Numbered from the stretch's first letter, positions 1-10,690 are shown. The stretch: 64,000 nt of DNA from Neoscytalidium dimidiatum (GCA_037367355.1 CM074698.1:2604001-2668000); one strand, 5' to 3'. Notes: generated from the sequence alone by a model not told the origin. Translations and numbers: made by a program.

Positions 1-301
1 TAAATGCAGGTACGGGATGAAGGACACTTCCATGAAGCACTTGATATAAAGCATTTGGTCACGTCTGCATTGAATTTTCAAGCAGGACATCCAGCTCAGC
101 AATATTATATCCTGTAAGCTTTGACTTATCCACGAAAGTACGAGACTTGCAGTGACTCCAGCACTGCTTATCTTGTGACACAGGGCTCACCTGCACAGGT
201 TAGGGAAGGGAAGTTCTAAGTATATTCAGTCAAATGAGTGCTGGAATATCTCCTACTAACTATAGCGCCTGCATTTCCATGATAAACCGTGGTAACTCTT
301 G

Positions 302-664
302 TCAGCATCGGAAAGCTGGATGAATCCACCAGGCGTTACGTGGGATCTTGGGATCGGGAAGGCATTTCACAGTGGTATCCTTACTTCCCCACGCCCTGAT
401 TATGGTCAAATTAACCTTGTGAAACATTGCTACACCACCTCCTAATGTTTGAGAATTCTTGTATACCTCGGAGACGAAGACGTTGATGTTGGGGGATGGG
501 TGAACAGTTGTACGGGTCGGGATCATCCCCCACTCGACACCACTGCATTTGAGGCCTGCGAAGATTGGTCCACGCCATACTAAGCAAATCTTACCACAGG
601 CGATACCTATCGTTGACAATGACCTTGCCAGTCCCTGCTCCACGAGGCACTCTACAGGTATCAT
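302..664 (-). CDS. hypothetical 120-codon frame, possible gene fragment
   Basis: An open frame of 120 codons on the minus strand ending in Cys-rich sequence (final residues AFRC). I do not recognise it. It has no signal peptide, no membrane segment and no low-complexity bias, and reads like globular protein with several Trp and Cys residues, but no start exon or partner exon could be joined to it with confidence. It may be a chance frame or the last exon of a decayed gene. Kept at low confidence. Confidence 0.15.
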   Translation of the reverse strand: MIPVECLVEQGLARSLSTIGIACGKICLVWRGPIFAGLKCSGVEWGMIPTRTTVHPSPNINVFVSEVYKNSQTLGGGVAMFHKVNLTIIRAWGSKDTTVKCLPDPKIPRNAWWIHPAFRC

Positions 665-1608
665 ACCAGGTTAGAGCCATATCAGCGACATTCATCGCTT
701 CGACAAAATATGCCATGGCAGTAGTTGCTCCTACAAGTCGTAGGGTAAATGCCATGCAACTTGTGTCTTAAGGACGAATCTGCTATGGAAGGCTCTTTGG
801 AACTTCTTGGCTGTAAACGCTTGAACAATAGTCCTGTTTAGTGACATAATTTCCTTCTCACACCGGCAAAAGGGCAAGCATACTCTAAACGGCTTTGAGT
901 AAGTGGAGGCGGGAAATCCAGTGCTACAACAGGAATGGCAGAACAAAGACAGTCGCGCGAATTATGTCGTCTGTGCCGACGACAGCACACAGTTGCCATA
1001 GAGGTCTAACCGCAACTGGTCTTGGCCATGGGCTCGTCATCAAAGCTGCACAACGACAGCTTTTGCCAATAAGCACAGTTGGATGTACGCACTGCGGTCG
1101 AGCTGATCCATTAGCGAATCGGGTTCAATTGCGAGGCAGCCTTACCTTGCACTCGCAGCCGGTTAGAGTTCCATCCACGCTGCGCCAGCCCACGTTTTGG
1201 ACAAAGACAGGAGCATGCATGCGGGCATGAGCATGGGCACCGAGCATGGGAAGAGCGAGCCAAAGTCAAAGCCGACTTCTGGCCAGGCAGCAGACTTGCG
1301 GTCAGAAGCAAAAAATAGGGATGCTGACGCCGCGGGCTCGGGGCCGATGATGAGCAGGCGCGGCCGAGCTGGAGCAGGCAGTCATGAGTCGGAGGCATCA
1401 GCGTCAGACAGACGGACAGACTGGCGGATGGAAGAGAACAGCGCAATTGGTCGGAAGACAGCATCGATCAGCGGGCGACAGGCGGCGGGCGCCAGAAGCA
1501 GTGACGTGCAGACGATGCAACGAGTGTGAGGCGGCGCGGCTGTGCCGGCGCCTTGCTCGCAGCAGCGGCGGCAGGCGGCGGGCGGCGGGCGGGCGAGGAA
1601 GCGAGGGC

Positions 1609-1652
1609 GGGCGCGGGCGCAGGCGCAGGCGCAGGCGTGGGCGTGGGCGTGG
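1609..1652. repeat. GC-rich 6-bp tandem repeat
   Basis: A minisatellite built from GGGCGC, AGGCGC and TGGGCG style hexamers lies about 550 bases upstream of the eIF5 start. It creates the long Ala/Gly/Arg-rich false frames seen around 1.4-1.95 kb. Confidence 0.7.
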
Positions 1653-2199
1653 CCTGTCTGGCTGGCTCGCGGGCTCCGCTCGGTACGCTTAATAAGAGGG
1701 CTCAAATTCTCTTCGCCCTACTTAACCACCACGCCCTTCCTCTCGCCACGACGCACCACCCATCACACCTGACAGCCCACGGCTACCACCCGCACCCCGC
1801 AACTCGCAAACACACGTCGCCGGCCCACCACAGCGCGCACGGAGTCAAGCCGCCAGCTGCTCCGCCCGACCATACGAAGGCCCCAGACCCGCACAAAGCC
1901 ACCTGCAGTCAAATCCAGATCACAGCGGCTGTATATGTATTCGCCCCGTGACAACGCTTTCAGACAGGAACCGCCGCCGAAGCTGCAAAAATTCCGTGAC
2001 ATACGAAGGCCTAGTAGCAATTACCATTGCACCAACGGCTAGCCCGCTACTCTGACCTCCCCAATCCACCACAAGCATCCGAGACCTGCACCTGCTGCAT
2101 GTCTCTACTGGCATTCACGAGCTCCTCGCTTCCTCGCACCACCACCGCTCTCCATACCCGCTTCACGCGTTAACCCCCTCCCCCCCACCCGCCGCAAAA

Positions 2200-3511
2200 A
2201 TGGCCAACATCAACGTCCGCCGGGATGTCACCGATCCCTTCTACCGCTACAAGATGGAGCGTCTGCAGTCCAAGATCGAAGGCAAGGGCAACGGCATCAA
2301 GACTGTCATCGTCAATCTGAGCAACGTTGCCCAGCAGCTCGCCCGTCCTCCTTCGTGTAAGTGCCCCGCTCTACTCCTACCTCCTGCATGCTTGGTCGCT
2401 GATCCCTTCCCCAGATGTCATCAAGTACTTCGGCTTCGAGCTCGGCGCTCAGACCAACAACAACCCCAGCGACGACCGTTGGATCATCAACGGCGCTCAC
2501 GAGGCCACCAAGCTCCAGGACTATCTGGACGGCTTCATCTCCAAGTTCGTTCTCTGCAAGAAGTGCAAGAACCCCGAGACCGAGGTCAACATCAAGGACG
2601 GTCGCATCCTCCTTGACTGCAAGGCCTGCGGCCAGCGCACAGACGTTGACCTCCGCCTCAAGCTCAGCTCCTTCATCTTAAAGAATCAACCCAAGAAGGG
2701 AAAGAGGGACAAGGCCACCAAGAAGGCCGAACGCAGGGCCAAGAAGGCCAACGGAGAGGAGGCCGAGAATGGGGGTAGCGGAAGCAACGGTGACAGCGGC
2801 TCCGACCACGGCGAAGAGAACGGTGACTTGGAACTGGATGCGGGCAGTGATGACGAGCTCACTCGCCGCATAAATGCCGAGGCTAAGGACATCGAAGGGG
2901 TTGAGCCCAAGGAGGTCGAGTGGTCTGTCGACACCTCTGAGGAGGCTGTCAAGGCCCGTGCCAAGGATCTCCCGGATGACCTCAAGCGTGCCCTTGTCGT
3001 CGATGATGATGAGGGTGCCGATGGCCCCAATGCCTATGATCAGCTCGGCAGCTGGATCCAAGAGACGGCTAAGAACAAGGGTGGTGTTAGCAAGGTTGAG
3101 GATGTCGAAATTTACCTCAAAGCCAAGGAGTTTGGTATCGAGACAAAGCACAGGACTCTCACTGTTCTCGCGCAGACCATCTTCGATGACAACATGGTCA
3201 AGCAGATCGACACCCGTGCTGGCATGCTGAAGAAGATGATCACGTCCGAGAAGCACGAGAAGGCTTTCCTAGGTGGTACTGAGCGCTTCATCGGCAATGA
3301 CAAGCCCAACCTCATCCCACAGGTGTCTGCCATTCTCATGAAGTACTACGACAACGATCTTGTCTCGGAGGAGGTCCTTAAGGCCTGGGGTAGCAAGGCC
3401 AGTAAGAAGTACGTCGACTTGTCCACTAGCAAGAAGGTTCGCAAGTCGGCTACCCAATTCCTCGAGTGGCTTGACAACGCCGAGAGCGAGGAGGAGTCTG
3501 ATGAGGAGTAA
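2200..3511 (+). CDS. TIF5: eukaryotic translation initiation factor 5 (eIF5)
   Basis: eIF5 is the GTPase-activating protein for eIF2 in the 43S preinitiation complex and acts in the cytosol. Two exons, 2200-2356 and 2415-3511, are joined by a 58-bp GT-AG intron and give 417 residues, close to the 405 of yeast. The N-terminal domain starts [10 protein letters not shown], has the conserved FYRYKM segment with the arginine that corresponds to the GAP arginine finger (about R16), and carries a C4 zinc ribbon at about C100/C103 and C121/C124. A Lys-rich acidic linker follows (residues ~140-200), then the C-terminal W2/HEAT domain ending in an acidic tail with the aromatic-acidic motif FLEWLD. The frame crosses the intron exactly into [11 protein letters not shown]. 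The start is the only ATG giving the canonical N-terminus. A reading frame through the intron exists, but it begins downstream of the real start. Confidence 0.97.
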
Positions 3512-3869
3512 ACAAAGAAACATGGCAATGGCTTTGGCTAACGCTTGAGTAAAGCGTTTTCGGTTCGCTGTTGAAGGTGGTCATTTTGTTGTGCTTTATC
3601 GTTTTGCTCAGCTACCACTCCGCTCCTTCACCCTGTACTTTGGACTTCGGTTTCTCAGTTGCTCTCCTAGTATTAGGCAATTCAACACCACTCTATTCTC
3701 TACATGCGTGCGCAAATCATCCGTGACCTTATGTTCAGACCAAGGAGAAAAAAAAAAGTTGTACCGAGGCAAGACATTATCGATAGGGCCTGACAATCGA
3801 TAAGGTGCTCCCTTCCGCATTTGACAGTTCCGTGAGCTTTCCACCTCCATATGCACCACAACACCCGTT
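3512..3869. other. intergenic region eIF5-MED22
   Basis: 358 bases without a gene; it holds the eIF5 3' UTR and the MED22 promoter. A poly(A) run at about 3750 is the only notable element. Confidence 0.6.
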
Positions 3870-4449
3870 ATGGAGGTTTCTCAACGCAATACTGCTGCGC
3901 TACTAGGTACATATCAGGCCTGTCATTATTGATGCATAGCTCACTCATGGCATATAGAACGCGCCCAGAAGCTTACAGCAGCGCTCGTCAAGAGGTTCGA
4001 GAACATCGTCGCCTTAGCTTCCGTACGACCCCAGCCCCTCATACCAGCTTCCATCGATAGATCATGGATGCTAACTCGCTGGTCTTGAATTACGGATAGC
4101 CTGACAGCAAGGATTTCAACACGACAGCAAACAAAAAGTGGCAGATGGAGGTAGAGACAGCAGCACTGGTAAGATTCACAGCTCAGCTCTATCCAGCCCG
4201 TGGTCTATTCGCCAGTGAAATCGCGGCAACCTACTATTCATACGATCTGAGTACTGAGACCTCCATCAAATTCGCTAGATCCGCGCTACTGAAGATATCC
4301 TCACCCTCACGCGGCAGATGCAGGAGCTCTGGCTCTTCGGGAACCTCAACACGCTCGACGCCAATGACAAACAGAGTGTCGAGCGCATGGAGCAAGACGT
4401 CAAGGCCATAATCGAAGCGATAGAGGGAATTGCGCAGGAGAAACTCTGA
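3870..4449 (+). CDS. MED22: Mediator complex subunit 22 (four exons)
   Basis: MED22 (yeast Srb6) is a small head-module subunit of Mediator that bridges RNA polymerase II and activators in the nucleus. The gene is hidden in small exons: 3870-3906, 3958-4022, 4100-4168 and 4279-4449, with introns of 51, 77 and 110 bp. All junctions are GT-AG and the second intron has a GCTAAC branch site. Joined, they give 113 residues, usual for the family. The product runs MEVSQRNTAALLERAQ, then KRFENIVALAS, then WQMEVETAALIRATEDIL, then LTRQMQELWLFGNLNTL, and ends in a charged helix ...IAQEKL. The segments ETAALIRATEDILTLTRQ and ELWLFG are the family signature and only appear when intron 3 is removed. It sits in tandem between eIF5 and DHFR with short spacers. 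Confidence 0.9.
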
Positions 4450-4830
4450 GGGTTTGGTATAACGTGGCTTTGTTCAGAAGATTTGAGACCGGGCGGAGCC
4501 GAAGGCATCGCGCAAAGACGGGCTCGTAACGGCGGTTTTTAGACGGATTATACCCAATTGCTCGCATGAAACAGCAGCTCACGGCTTTCCACTAGCCTCT
4601 CAATCTAGTTCTTAGGCTCGAGATCCTGTGGCGGCCACTACTTCCAAGCTCTGCGCACGCGCGAGGGAGGGGAAAAACGCGTTTTCCCCGCAACGCGTCT
4701 TCCCGCTCGCGAACTTGTCTTTTCCTGCTTCTAGCGACAACCAGTTCGTCCCCCGTCTACCTCCCCCGCCATAAACCACCACGACTCCGCGAAGTCAATA
4801 CCTGTCTTCTCCCCCAAGAGACAGGCAGAC
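4450..4830. other. intergenic region MED22-DHFR, DHFR promoter
   Basis: Contains the MED22 3' region and the DHFR promoter. The two ACGCGT boxes annotated separately lie here, flanked by GC-rich sequence and a CT-rich leader just before the DHFR ATG. Confidence 0.6.
4677..4698. promoter_or_regulatory. two MluI cell-cycle boxes (ACGCGT) upstream of DHFR
   Basis: Perfect palindromic ACGCGT hexamers occur at 4677-4682 and 4693-4698, 16 bp apart and about 135-155 bases before the DHFR start. ACGCGT is the known binding site of MBF/DSC1 (Mbp1-Swi6 type APSES factors), which drives G1/S transcription of DNA-precursor genes in fungi. The paired spacing next to a DNA-synthesis gene makes function likely; this is inference from motif and position. 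Confidence 0.65.
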
Positions 4831-5553
4831 ATGACCGCCGATATGCCGCCCCCACGCATCCCGCTCACCCTCATCGTCGCCGCCACGCCCTCGCTCGGCA
4901 TAGGCAAGAACGGCACCCTGCCCTGGCCGCAGCTCAAGAAAGAGATGGCCTACTTCGCCCGTGTAACAAAACGCGTCCCTTCTTCTTCTTCTCCTTCCTC
5001 CTCCTCCGTCGCTGCGCCCGCCGCCACCAGCATCGCCCGCAACGCCGTCATCATGGGCCGCAAGACGTGGGAGTCCATCCCGCCGCGCTTCCGCCCGCTG
5101 AAGGACCGCATCAACGTCGTCGTGTCGCGCAATCCCGGTCAGATCGAGGGCATAAGTGAGAAGGATGGCGTGAAGGAGGATGGCGATCCGGCGGAGAGGC
5201 CGGTGGCGGCGCAATCGCTGGCGGATGCGGTGGAGAAGCTGGGGCCGCTGCAGAAAAGGGGCGGGCTGGGGCGGCTGTACGTCATTGGCGGCGCGCAGTT
5301 GTATGGGGCGGCGTTGGAGATGGAAGGGGCGAAATATGTGCTGTTAACGAGGGTGTGGAAGGAGTACGACTGCGACACGGTGTTTCCGGTTGATGTGGTG
5401 GGGCCCGAGGGCAAGGGCGGGGAGGGCTGGGTTAGGAGGTCGAATGAGGAGTTGAGCGACTTTGTGGGGGAGGCGGTGGAGGAAGGGAGGATAAAAGAGG
5501 GGAAGGAGGGGGAAGAGGTGGAGTTTGAGTTTTGCTTGTTTGAGAGGGGATAA
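4831..5553 (+). CDS. DFR1: dihydrofolate reductase
   Basis: Reduces dihydrofolate to tetrahydrofolate with NADPH, supplying one-carbon units for thymidylate, purine and methionine synthesis in the cytosol. A single exon encodes 240 residues; yeast Dfr1 has 211, and the extra length is a Ser/Ala-rich insertion at about residues 49-68. Seen motifs: substrate and cofactor loop LGIGKNGTLPWPQLKKEM (about 17-36, with the catalytic acidic residue in KKEM), the VIMGRKTWESIP strand-helix (about 73-84), NVVVSRN, the cofactor motif YVIGGAQLYGAAL (about 150-162) and the C-terminal TRVWKEYDCDTVFP. The ATG at 4831 is the first in frame and precedes PLTLIVAATPSLGIGKNG directly. Codons in the first half end mostly in C, in the second half mostly in G. 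Confidence 0.97.
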   Translation: MTADMPPPRIPLTLIVAATPSLGIGKNGTLPWPQLKKEMAYFARVTKRVPSSSSPSSSSVAAPAATSIARNAVIMGRKTWESIPPRFRPLKDRINVVVSRNPGQIEGISEKDGVKEDGDPAERPVAAQSLADAVEKLGPLQKRGGLGRLYVIGGAQLYGAALEMEGAKYVLLTRVWKEYDCDTVFPVDVVGPEGKGGEGWVRRSNEELSDFVGEAVEEGRIKEGKEGEEVEFEFCLFERG

Positions 5554-8339
5554 TGGATGAAAACCCTGGCTTTCGGAACAAATTCAGAGAACATTGAAGC
5601 AGCGGAGGGAGATATTTTGGTGACCAAATACCATAAGGAACTGATGATTCCCTATTCAAGTCATCGTGAGGGCAGGTCTCTCAACTAGCTGACACGGCTT
5701 TCCACAGTCGTTCACCCTTGTGACAGACTCAGAGGACAGCGACACTAGTCGATTCCGTGAGAGATGCTAAAGACGTTAGTCAGCTCTGAATTTTGAGTGT
5801 ATACAGTATCTGTCCCTAAGCATCTAGTCAACTCTCTTCGTCGAAGCTATTCTTCGCATTTATGATACTGCATATCAAGATTATCTCCCCTCACATCTTT
5901 AAAACTGTGCTTATGAGTCTTCGTTTTTCATGCGACTTGTTGATGGGATGTTCTGCCGCCGGTTTGAACGACAAGACAGAAATACACCTCCCCTCCTCTC
6001 AACTCAGTATATAATCACGCAATACAATTCCCACAAAGTTTAGGACTATGTACATCACGGATATCTGCTGCATAGCTCAGATTGTACTTCGCTAATACAA
6101 TACTCATAGTAGATGATATTTTCGTAGCGACCAGCGCGGCAAGCGAGACAGGACGAGAGGAATAAGGAAAATTACTCTTCACTCAACAGAGATGTCCAAT
6201 CTAACCTTGTTCAGCGGCTGGAGTTTTCAACAGATGGACAGAAAGCTACATCCCATGTCGGTCCTGCATCAGACCCTCTACACCGTGTTCAGTTCAAAGA
6301 ATTCTAGTACGGGATCAGGTGATTCGCTTGACAGGCTCCCCTAGCAATTGAAGTGATGTATGATTCTTTTTCTGGACTTGCCTGCCCGCGTAAGTCTGAA
6401 AATGGCGAGGGCCGTCATGTAACTTGTAAAAGTTTGCTGGAGAAGAATTACGCATATGCGTCTAGTTCACAATCTGCCAGAAAATTGTTGCGGTATCATA
6501 CCGATGCTAAAGGTCTAGTACAACGGAAAACAAATGTACTTGTACAGGTTATACGTTTTCGACTGCGCCCCATTTGACCCGTGGACCCTTCATCTGAACC
6601 ATATACGTCCCTCAGATCCGATATAGCGCCACGCCCACGGCATGCGGATATATCGTTTCCGTAGTGGGAATTGGCGGTTTGGCCGTCTCGTGGCTCTTTG
6701 TGTCCCTATTCGTATTCCTCACGTCAGCAAGAAATGCCATATTCACGAGCCGAGGTAGCGGAGAGGATGATATCGAAGTAGCATTCGTTCCTTGATGGGA
6801 CGAAAAACCGAGTACGATAAACACCTCGTGTGCTTTCAAAGCTCCACGAAAGATCCACGTATCCCATTATCTCTACCGTCTACCCTTGGTAAATGACCTA
6901 ACTCGGCCCCCGTGGCTGAAAATTCCGTCTCAGAACACCGCTCAAAAGATTTGGTGAGGTGAGATTGGGTAGAGCGCTGGCGTCAACCTTTGAAATGGCT
7001 GAATTTGAAATAGAGGTTGGCAAGTGAATATCCACGGGTGCGCCTTCCCCAGGAGATGGTCGCTGCTATGAACTTGTCAGTAATGTTACAAGAAGGTCCA
7101 CCGTGAGATTTGGAAGACAGGCATACTGTGAACCACGTGAAGAAGGATGACATTCCGAACATGACTCAAGGACTAGTCTTCAATGGGTGCACAGTAAGTA
7201 AGGCTCCTGATGGCACGCCTGATCTCGGGGTGTCCAATGACATAGACCGGATGCCTTGTAGCCTTAAATCATCCACCATAGACATTTGTCGTACATCTAT
7301 CTGTTAGCGGCGTGGATAGATGCATTGTTTCGTTACCGCCCATGGCGCCGTCGGACGTAGCCAAGGAACGGCTTTCCCGAGATGAGGCGTTCGTGAATGT
7401 CGATTGTCTCCTTCGGCTAACCAAATCAATTATGTGGAATGCCAAAGCTGTGGGCTACCATCGTGGGTTGTAATTCCACTGCCGTGGATGTTCAAGGGTC
7501 CAGACATTCAACGTTCACCATTTATGTAAAATTTTCCAGGTGTGAACGCAACCGCCAAACGACTGCTATGGACTGAGATGCAAATATCCGGTATGGAGAA
7601 TTCGCATGGGGCAACAACTTGTGGAAGATCGCCAGACGCCACGGCCTATGCGGGGCAGCTTTGGGTATCGAAATTCTCCATTTTCGGCTAGTCCACCTCA
7701 AGTTGAGGAATTCAGGGTCTCTCATGAGAGAGGCGGAAGCGGATGGCGGAGAAAGTACACACGTGTTGGTACCCTTTCGGAATGCGTGGCGGACCCTTTG
7801 TATGATCTCAGTGCTTCTTGGTGCCAAGCTGGAACGATTCTTACCAAGAGTTTGTTCAGCCACTTTTTCCAAACTGATTTAACAGGTTGAGGGAGTAGAC
7901 GGTGCCATGAAGCTTTTGTAAGCTTTTCAGAGCTGCACATGGTGCTCGATTTTTCCAAATCCCTTTTTTGAGAAGGAAAAAAAAAAAAAAAGGTGCACCA
8001 ACAGCATCTACAGTGTGCACGCAAGGCTTATCTGTGTAGCAGAACGTTGCGGCGGCGTGGGGACACCGAGATCTTGCACATTTTCGAGAGAAATACATCC
8101 TGCGACTGAGTTCTGAGCACAGTATGGAAAATGTACGGCAGTCATGCTCTTTCAGTCTACTGATGCTTCCCGGGACAGAGAACCAAGTGCTGTGTAGGAC
8201 GTGAATATTAAGGTTACAGGCGCTAGTCCCAAGTCCACTGGCTTTCGACGCAGACAGTTCTTTTCTAAAAATGAATTCCCAAAATAAAACATAGAATACA
8301 AGCCTGCAGGTCGCGTTGCTCTGATACATTCTTGATTTC
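5554..8339. other. long gene-poor region
   Basis: About 2.8 kb with only short, unrelated frames. It is less GC-rich than the flanking housekeeping genes. One membrane-helix-like reading at 6616-6795 is listed separately. Frames at 7.5-8.3 kb on both strands overlap and have no domain. The composition and lack of intact frames suggest decayed accessory DNA. Confidence 0.45.
6616..6795 (+). pseudogene. orphan C-terminal exon or relic with one membrane helix
   Basis: Reading the plus strand from an acceptor-like CCTCAG at 6610-6615 gives 59 codons ending in TGA at 6793. It has a strongly hydrophobic stretch (IVSVVGIGGLAVSWLFVSLF) followed by a polar, acidic tail ending DDIEVAFVP. That is the usual shape of the last exon of a fungal membrane protein. 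No upstream exon could be joined: the frame meets a TGA a few codons upstream. I do not recognise the family. It may be a gene remnant; chance is not excluded. Confidence 0.22.
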
Positions 8340-9100
8340 TAACAAAGGAAATGTCTGCAATCTCGATGCAGATATGGAAAATTTTCTTTCGGAAAATCTA
8401 TCGATAACCTCTATGCAATCATAAGACAGGCATTGCCGGTAAGTTTATGGTCTAGTACGGTATGAGTATTAGATAATTTTACCCTTCAATAATCCAACAA
8501 AATCTCTGTTTACGCTCCTTCCGAGAGGTACTCCTAGTAAAGTAGGAAGAGAAAATTAGCTCCCAATAACCATTTCATTAAAAAAAAAAACCGTACTGCA
8601 CGGTAAAGAAGGAACTAATTTACACTTAGTCTATTAGTATAGAAAGTATAACTGTACTACTACTAATGCTAGATACCACTAGATGGTACTAGGTATATAT
8701 TACTGAGCTCCAACTAGGGTAAGCAAGAGAAAGCGTAGAGGCCTTACGATCATTTAACGCGAGTTTCTCCACGCAATACTAGCTTCGAGAGGCCTTTAAT
8801 TAGCGGACGGGCTAACGGGTATAGGAATAGTGCTCTACATATACTCACCTAGTAACAAGTAAAGAATCTCTAATCAAGGGGTTCATACATGAAAGGAGAG
8901 GGCTACGTTTGAAAAAAAAAAAGGAAAAAAGAAAACAGCGAGATGAAGGGGGAACTTACGTACAGTATGTGAGTTTCAATTTGTTCCAAATAGAACGTCA
9001 TTAATACTTGGCCGCACATAGAATACTAAGCGGGGTCTAGAAAACTATATGAATTTTGTGAAGGGTTAGCATCGTGTCTGTGCTACTATAACACCCACAA
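8340..9100. other. AT-rich, RIP-like island
   Basis: The sequence changes sharply to AT-rich DNA dense in TA dinucleotides (runs such as TAGTATAGAAAGTATAACTG near 8635-8660 and GGTATATATTA near 8690), with A homopolymers at about 8580 and 8912 and no open frames. Inside is a more GC-rich core at about 8740-8840. This is the appearance of repeat DNA mutated by repeat-induced point mutation. No terminal repeats or transposase frame could be seen, so the source element is unknown. Confidence 0.45.
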
Positions 9101-9562
9101 CCTTGTCGTTCTTCACCCCACCAAAGCCAGACTGACCTGTCAGTAATCTACTGTACTGACTTATCATGCATAGTGACCTCGGTATGCAATAAGCATGCAT
9201 TAAGTCAGGTATTTATAGTACAACAAGTCGTGATTGGACCACGAACGATGAATGCACGGCTGAAGCCCCGCAAGGCTTGAACACCTTGCCCTCGGACGGA
9301 CAGCAGCATAACGCTAGCGTGGATGGCCTAAGAGTTATAATAGGGTAGAAGAGCAAACACCTAACGTCCAAGTCCTCGTCTCGGGGCCTTTTTCCCGTTC
9401 CCTTTTTTTTAATGCACAGTTCAGAATTTCCGCACAAGCTTTGTCTATGTTGTCATGGGATCCGATTAATCAACCATACTTCCGTTGAACCATCAAAAAA
9501 CAACACAAGCAGCTTCTACTTTCTCGTATTTTCCCGGAAATGTGCAGATAGATCCAAACCGC

Positions 9563-10455
9563 ATGGATGAAGTGCCTGCGGGGTACTCCAGGCTTGCGAT
9601 GCGCATTGGTGATATTCCAGAACAGGTCATATATCGCCGATTTGGAGCATTGAACGCTTAGAGAATGCTGTACTTACAGATAGAGCTCATTCATCTGGAA
9701 CAGAAACTCAACAAACGACATTTTGAAGACAGTGTGCAAAAGTAAGGTAGTCGAAGCAAATACGCTCGCACCTGGTATGCACTCAGTCACCCGCAGGCCG
9801 ATGGAGATGAGACACAATGGAAGCCTGTGTAAGTGATTATGGAGAAACTCAAGGCATACAGTAAATTATGATTAACACCCAAAAACATGGGCTGTAGCTG
9901 ATCCTTGCAGATTCCGTCATGTCGCAACAAAGCGCCGTGGTCCGCATGGCTTCTCCGAGTCAATACGGCCTTAGCCAACTACAGAATTATCTTGAAAGCC
10001 TTGAAATGAGACCGTTGGCACTGTTTGGGTCAGACCACGAGGTATGGGGCTCGGTAGATAATCCCCATAGCCTTGCGTACGACCTGGTTTCCCTCCTCGG
10101 GCGTCATGATGAGGACTTTTTCACCAAACGGGTCACTGACAAAGCTTCGAAGTCTTTTTTACGCTTGGGGCAGCCACAAGCAAGATTTTTATGCAGAATA
10201 AAAACACTACAGGCCCTTAATGACTCTGGTTTGCGTCGCTGGAGTAAGAAGACTACGAGTATTGTAGCTTCTGTTCTTCTAATAGGCCCAATCGTTGTAC
10301 TCGATTTTGTACAATCTTCGACTGCGAGGTGGGCCATAGTCACGGTCTTTAGTGTACTTCTTTCCCTACGTCTTGACTTTTTTTACTCAAGCGTGGTCAG
10401 TCGATTTATTCGCAGTCACGGCGGCATTCTCGGAGATCCAAGTTATTTTGTTTAA
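9563..10455 (+). pseudogene. DUF6594-family membrane protein gene with three in-frame stops
   Basis: The frame starts MDEVPAGYSRLAMRIGD and continues EQVIYRRFGALNA, the standard N-terminus of fungal DUF6594 proteins. It is broken by TAG at 9659-9661, TAA at 9743-9745 and TAA at 9830-9832, while the same frame keeps reading family sequence between the stops (RMLYLQIELIHLEQKL, then KYARTWYALS, then VIMEKLKAYN). A 50-bp GT-AG intron at 9861-9910 then joins AYN to SVMSQQSAVVRM. The C-terminal part is open to 10455 and has two to three hydrophobic helices (about 10260-10400). DUF6594 proteins are fungal membrane proteins of unknown role. All three stops become Gln codons by reverting one C to T change, as expected of RIP. 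The very C-terminus is also diverged. An intact product is only possible from internal ATGs such as 9919. Confidence 0.7.
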
Positions 10456-10690
10456 TCCGGAGTTTCCACATGTGAAGGCTAGGGTTGTGTAATTCTTCAA
10501 TCAATAAAGGAACTACAAGAGCGTGGCTCATGTAGCAGCCAGATGACTGAACCACCATTTTTTCCGCGCTTGAACAGTGCTTTAAGTTCGAAGAGGCTTC
10601 ATGCAGGATGTTCCTGGCTAGCATGTCAACCGGTTTGCAGAGCTGTACTTACAGAGTGAAACAATAGACAGCTTCACAATATTCAGAGCG

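Larger units (their letters stand above)
1..2199. other. gene-free region upstream of eIF5
   Basis: No gene could be supported here. The left 0.9 kb is mixed-composition DNA with one 120-codon minus-strand frame at 302-664 that has no recognisable domain. From about 1.2 kb the sequence becomes very GC-rich and low in complexity, giving several overlapping spurious frames on both strands. The last 100 bases before the eIF5 start are rich in C and T with a run of C just before the ATG, typical of a 5' leader of a highly expressed fungal gene. Confidence 0.5.

Noticed and set aside
1382..1951. Overlapping Ala/Arg/Gly-rich frames
   Set aside because: Produced by the 6-bp GC repeat upstream of eIF5; no family sequence.
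2678..3256. 192-codon minus-strand frame opposite eIF5
   Set aside because: Antisense shadow of the eIF5 coding exon, Leu/Ile/Val-rich as expected from reversed Lys/Glu/Asp codons.
9743..9798. 56-nt GT-AG intron candidate between the first and third stops of the DUF6594 pseudogene
   Set aside because: It would shift phase and delete the family block KYARTWYALS, which reads through in the original frame; nonsense mutation explains the stop better.
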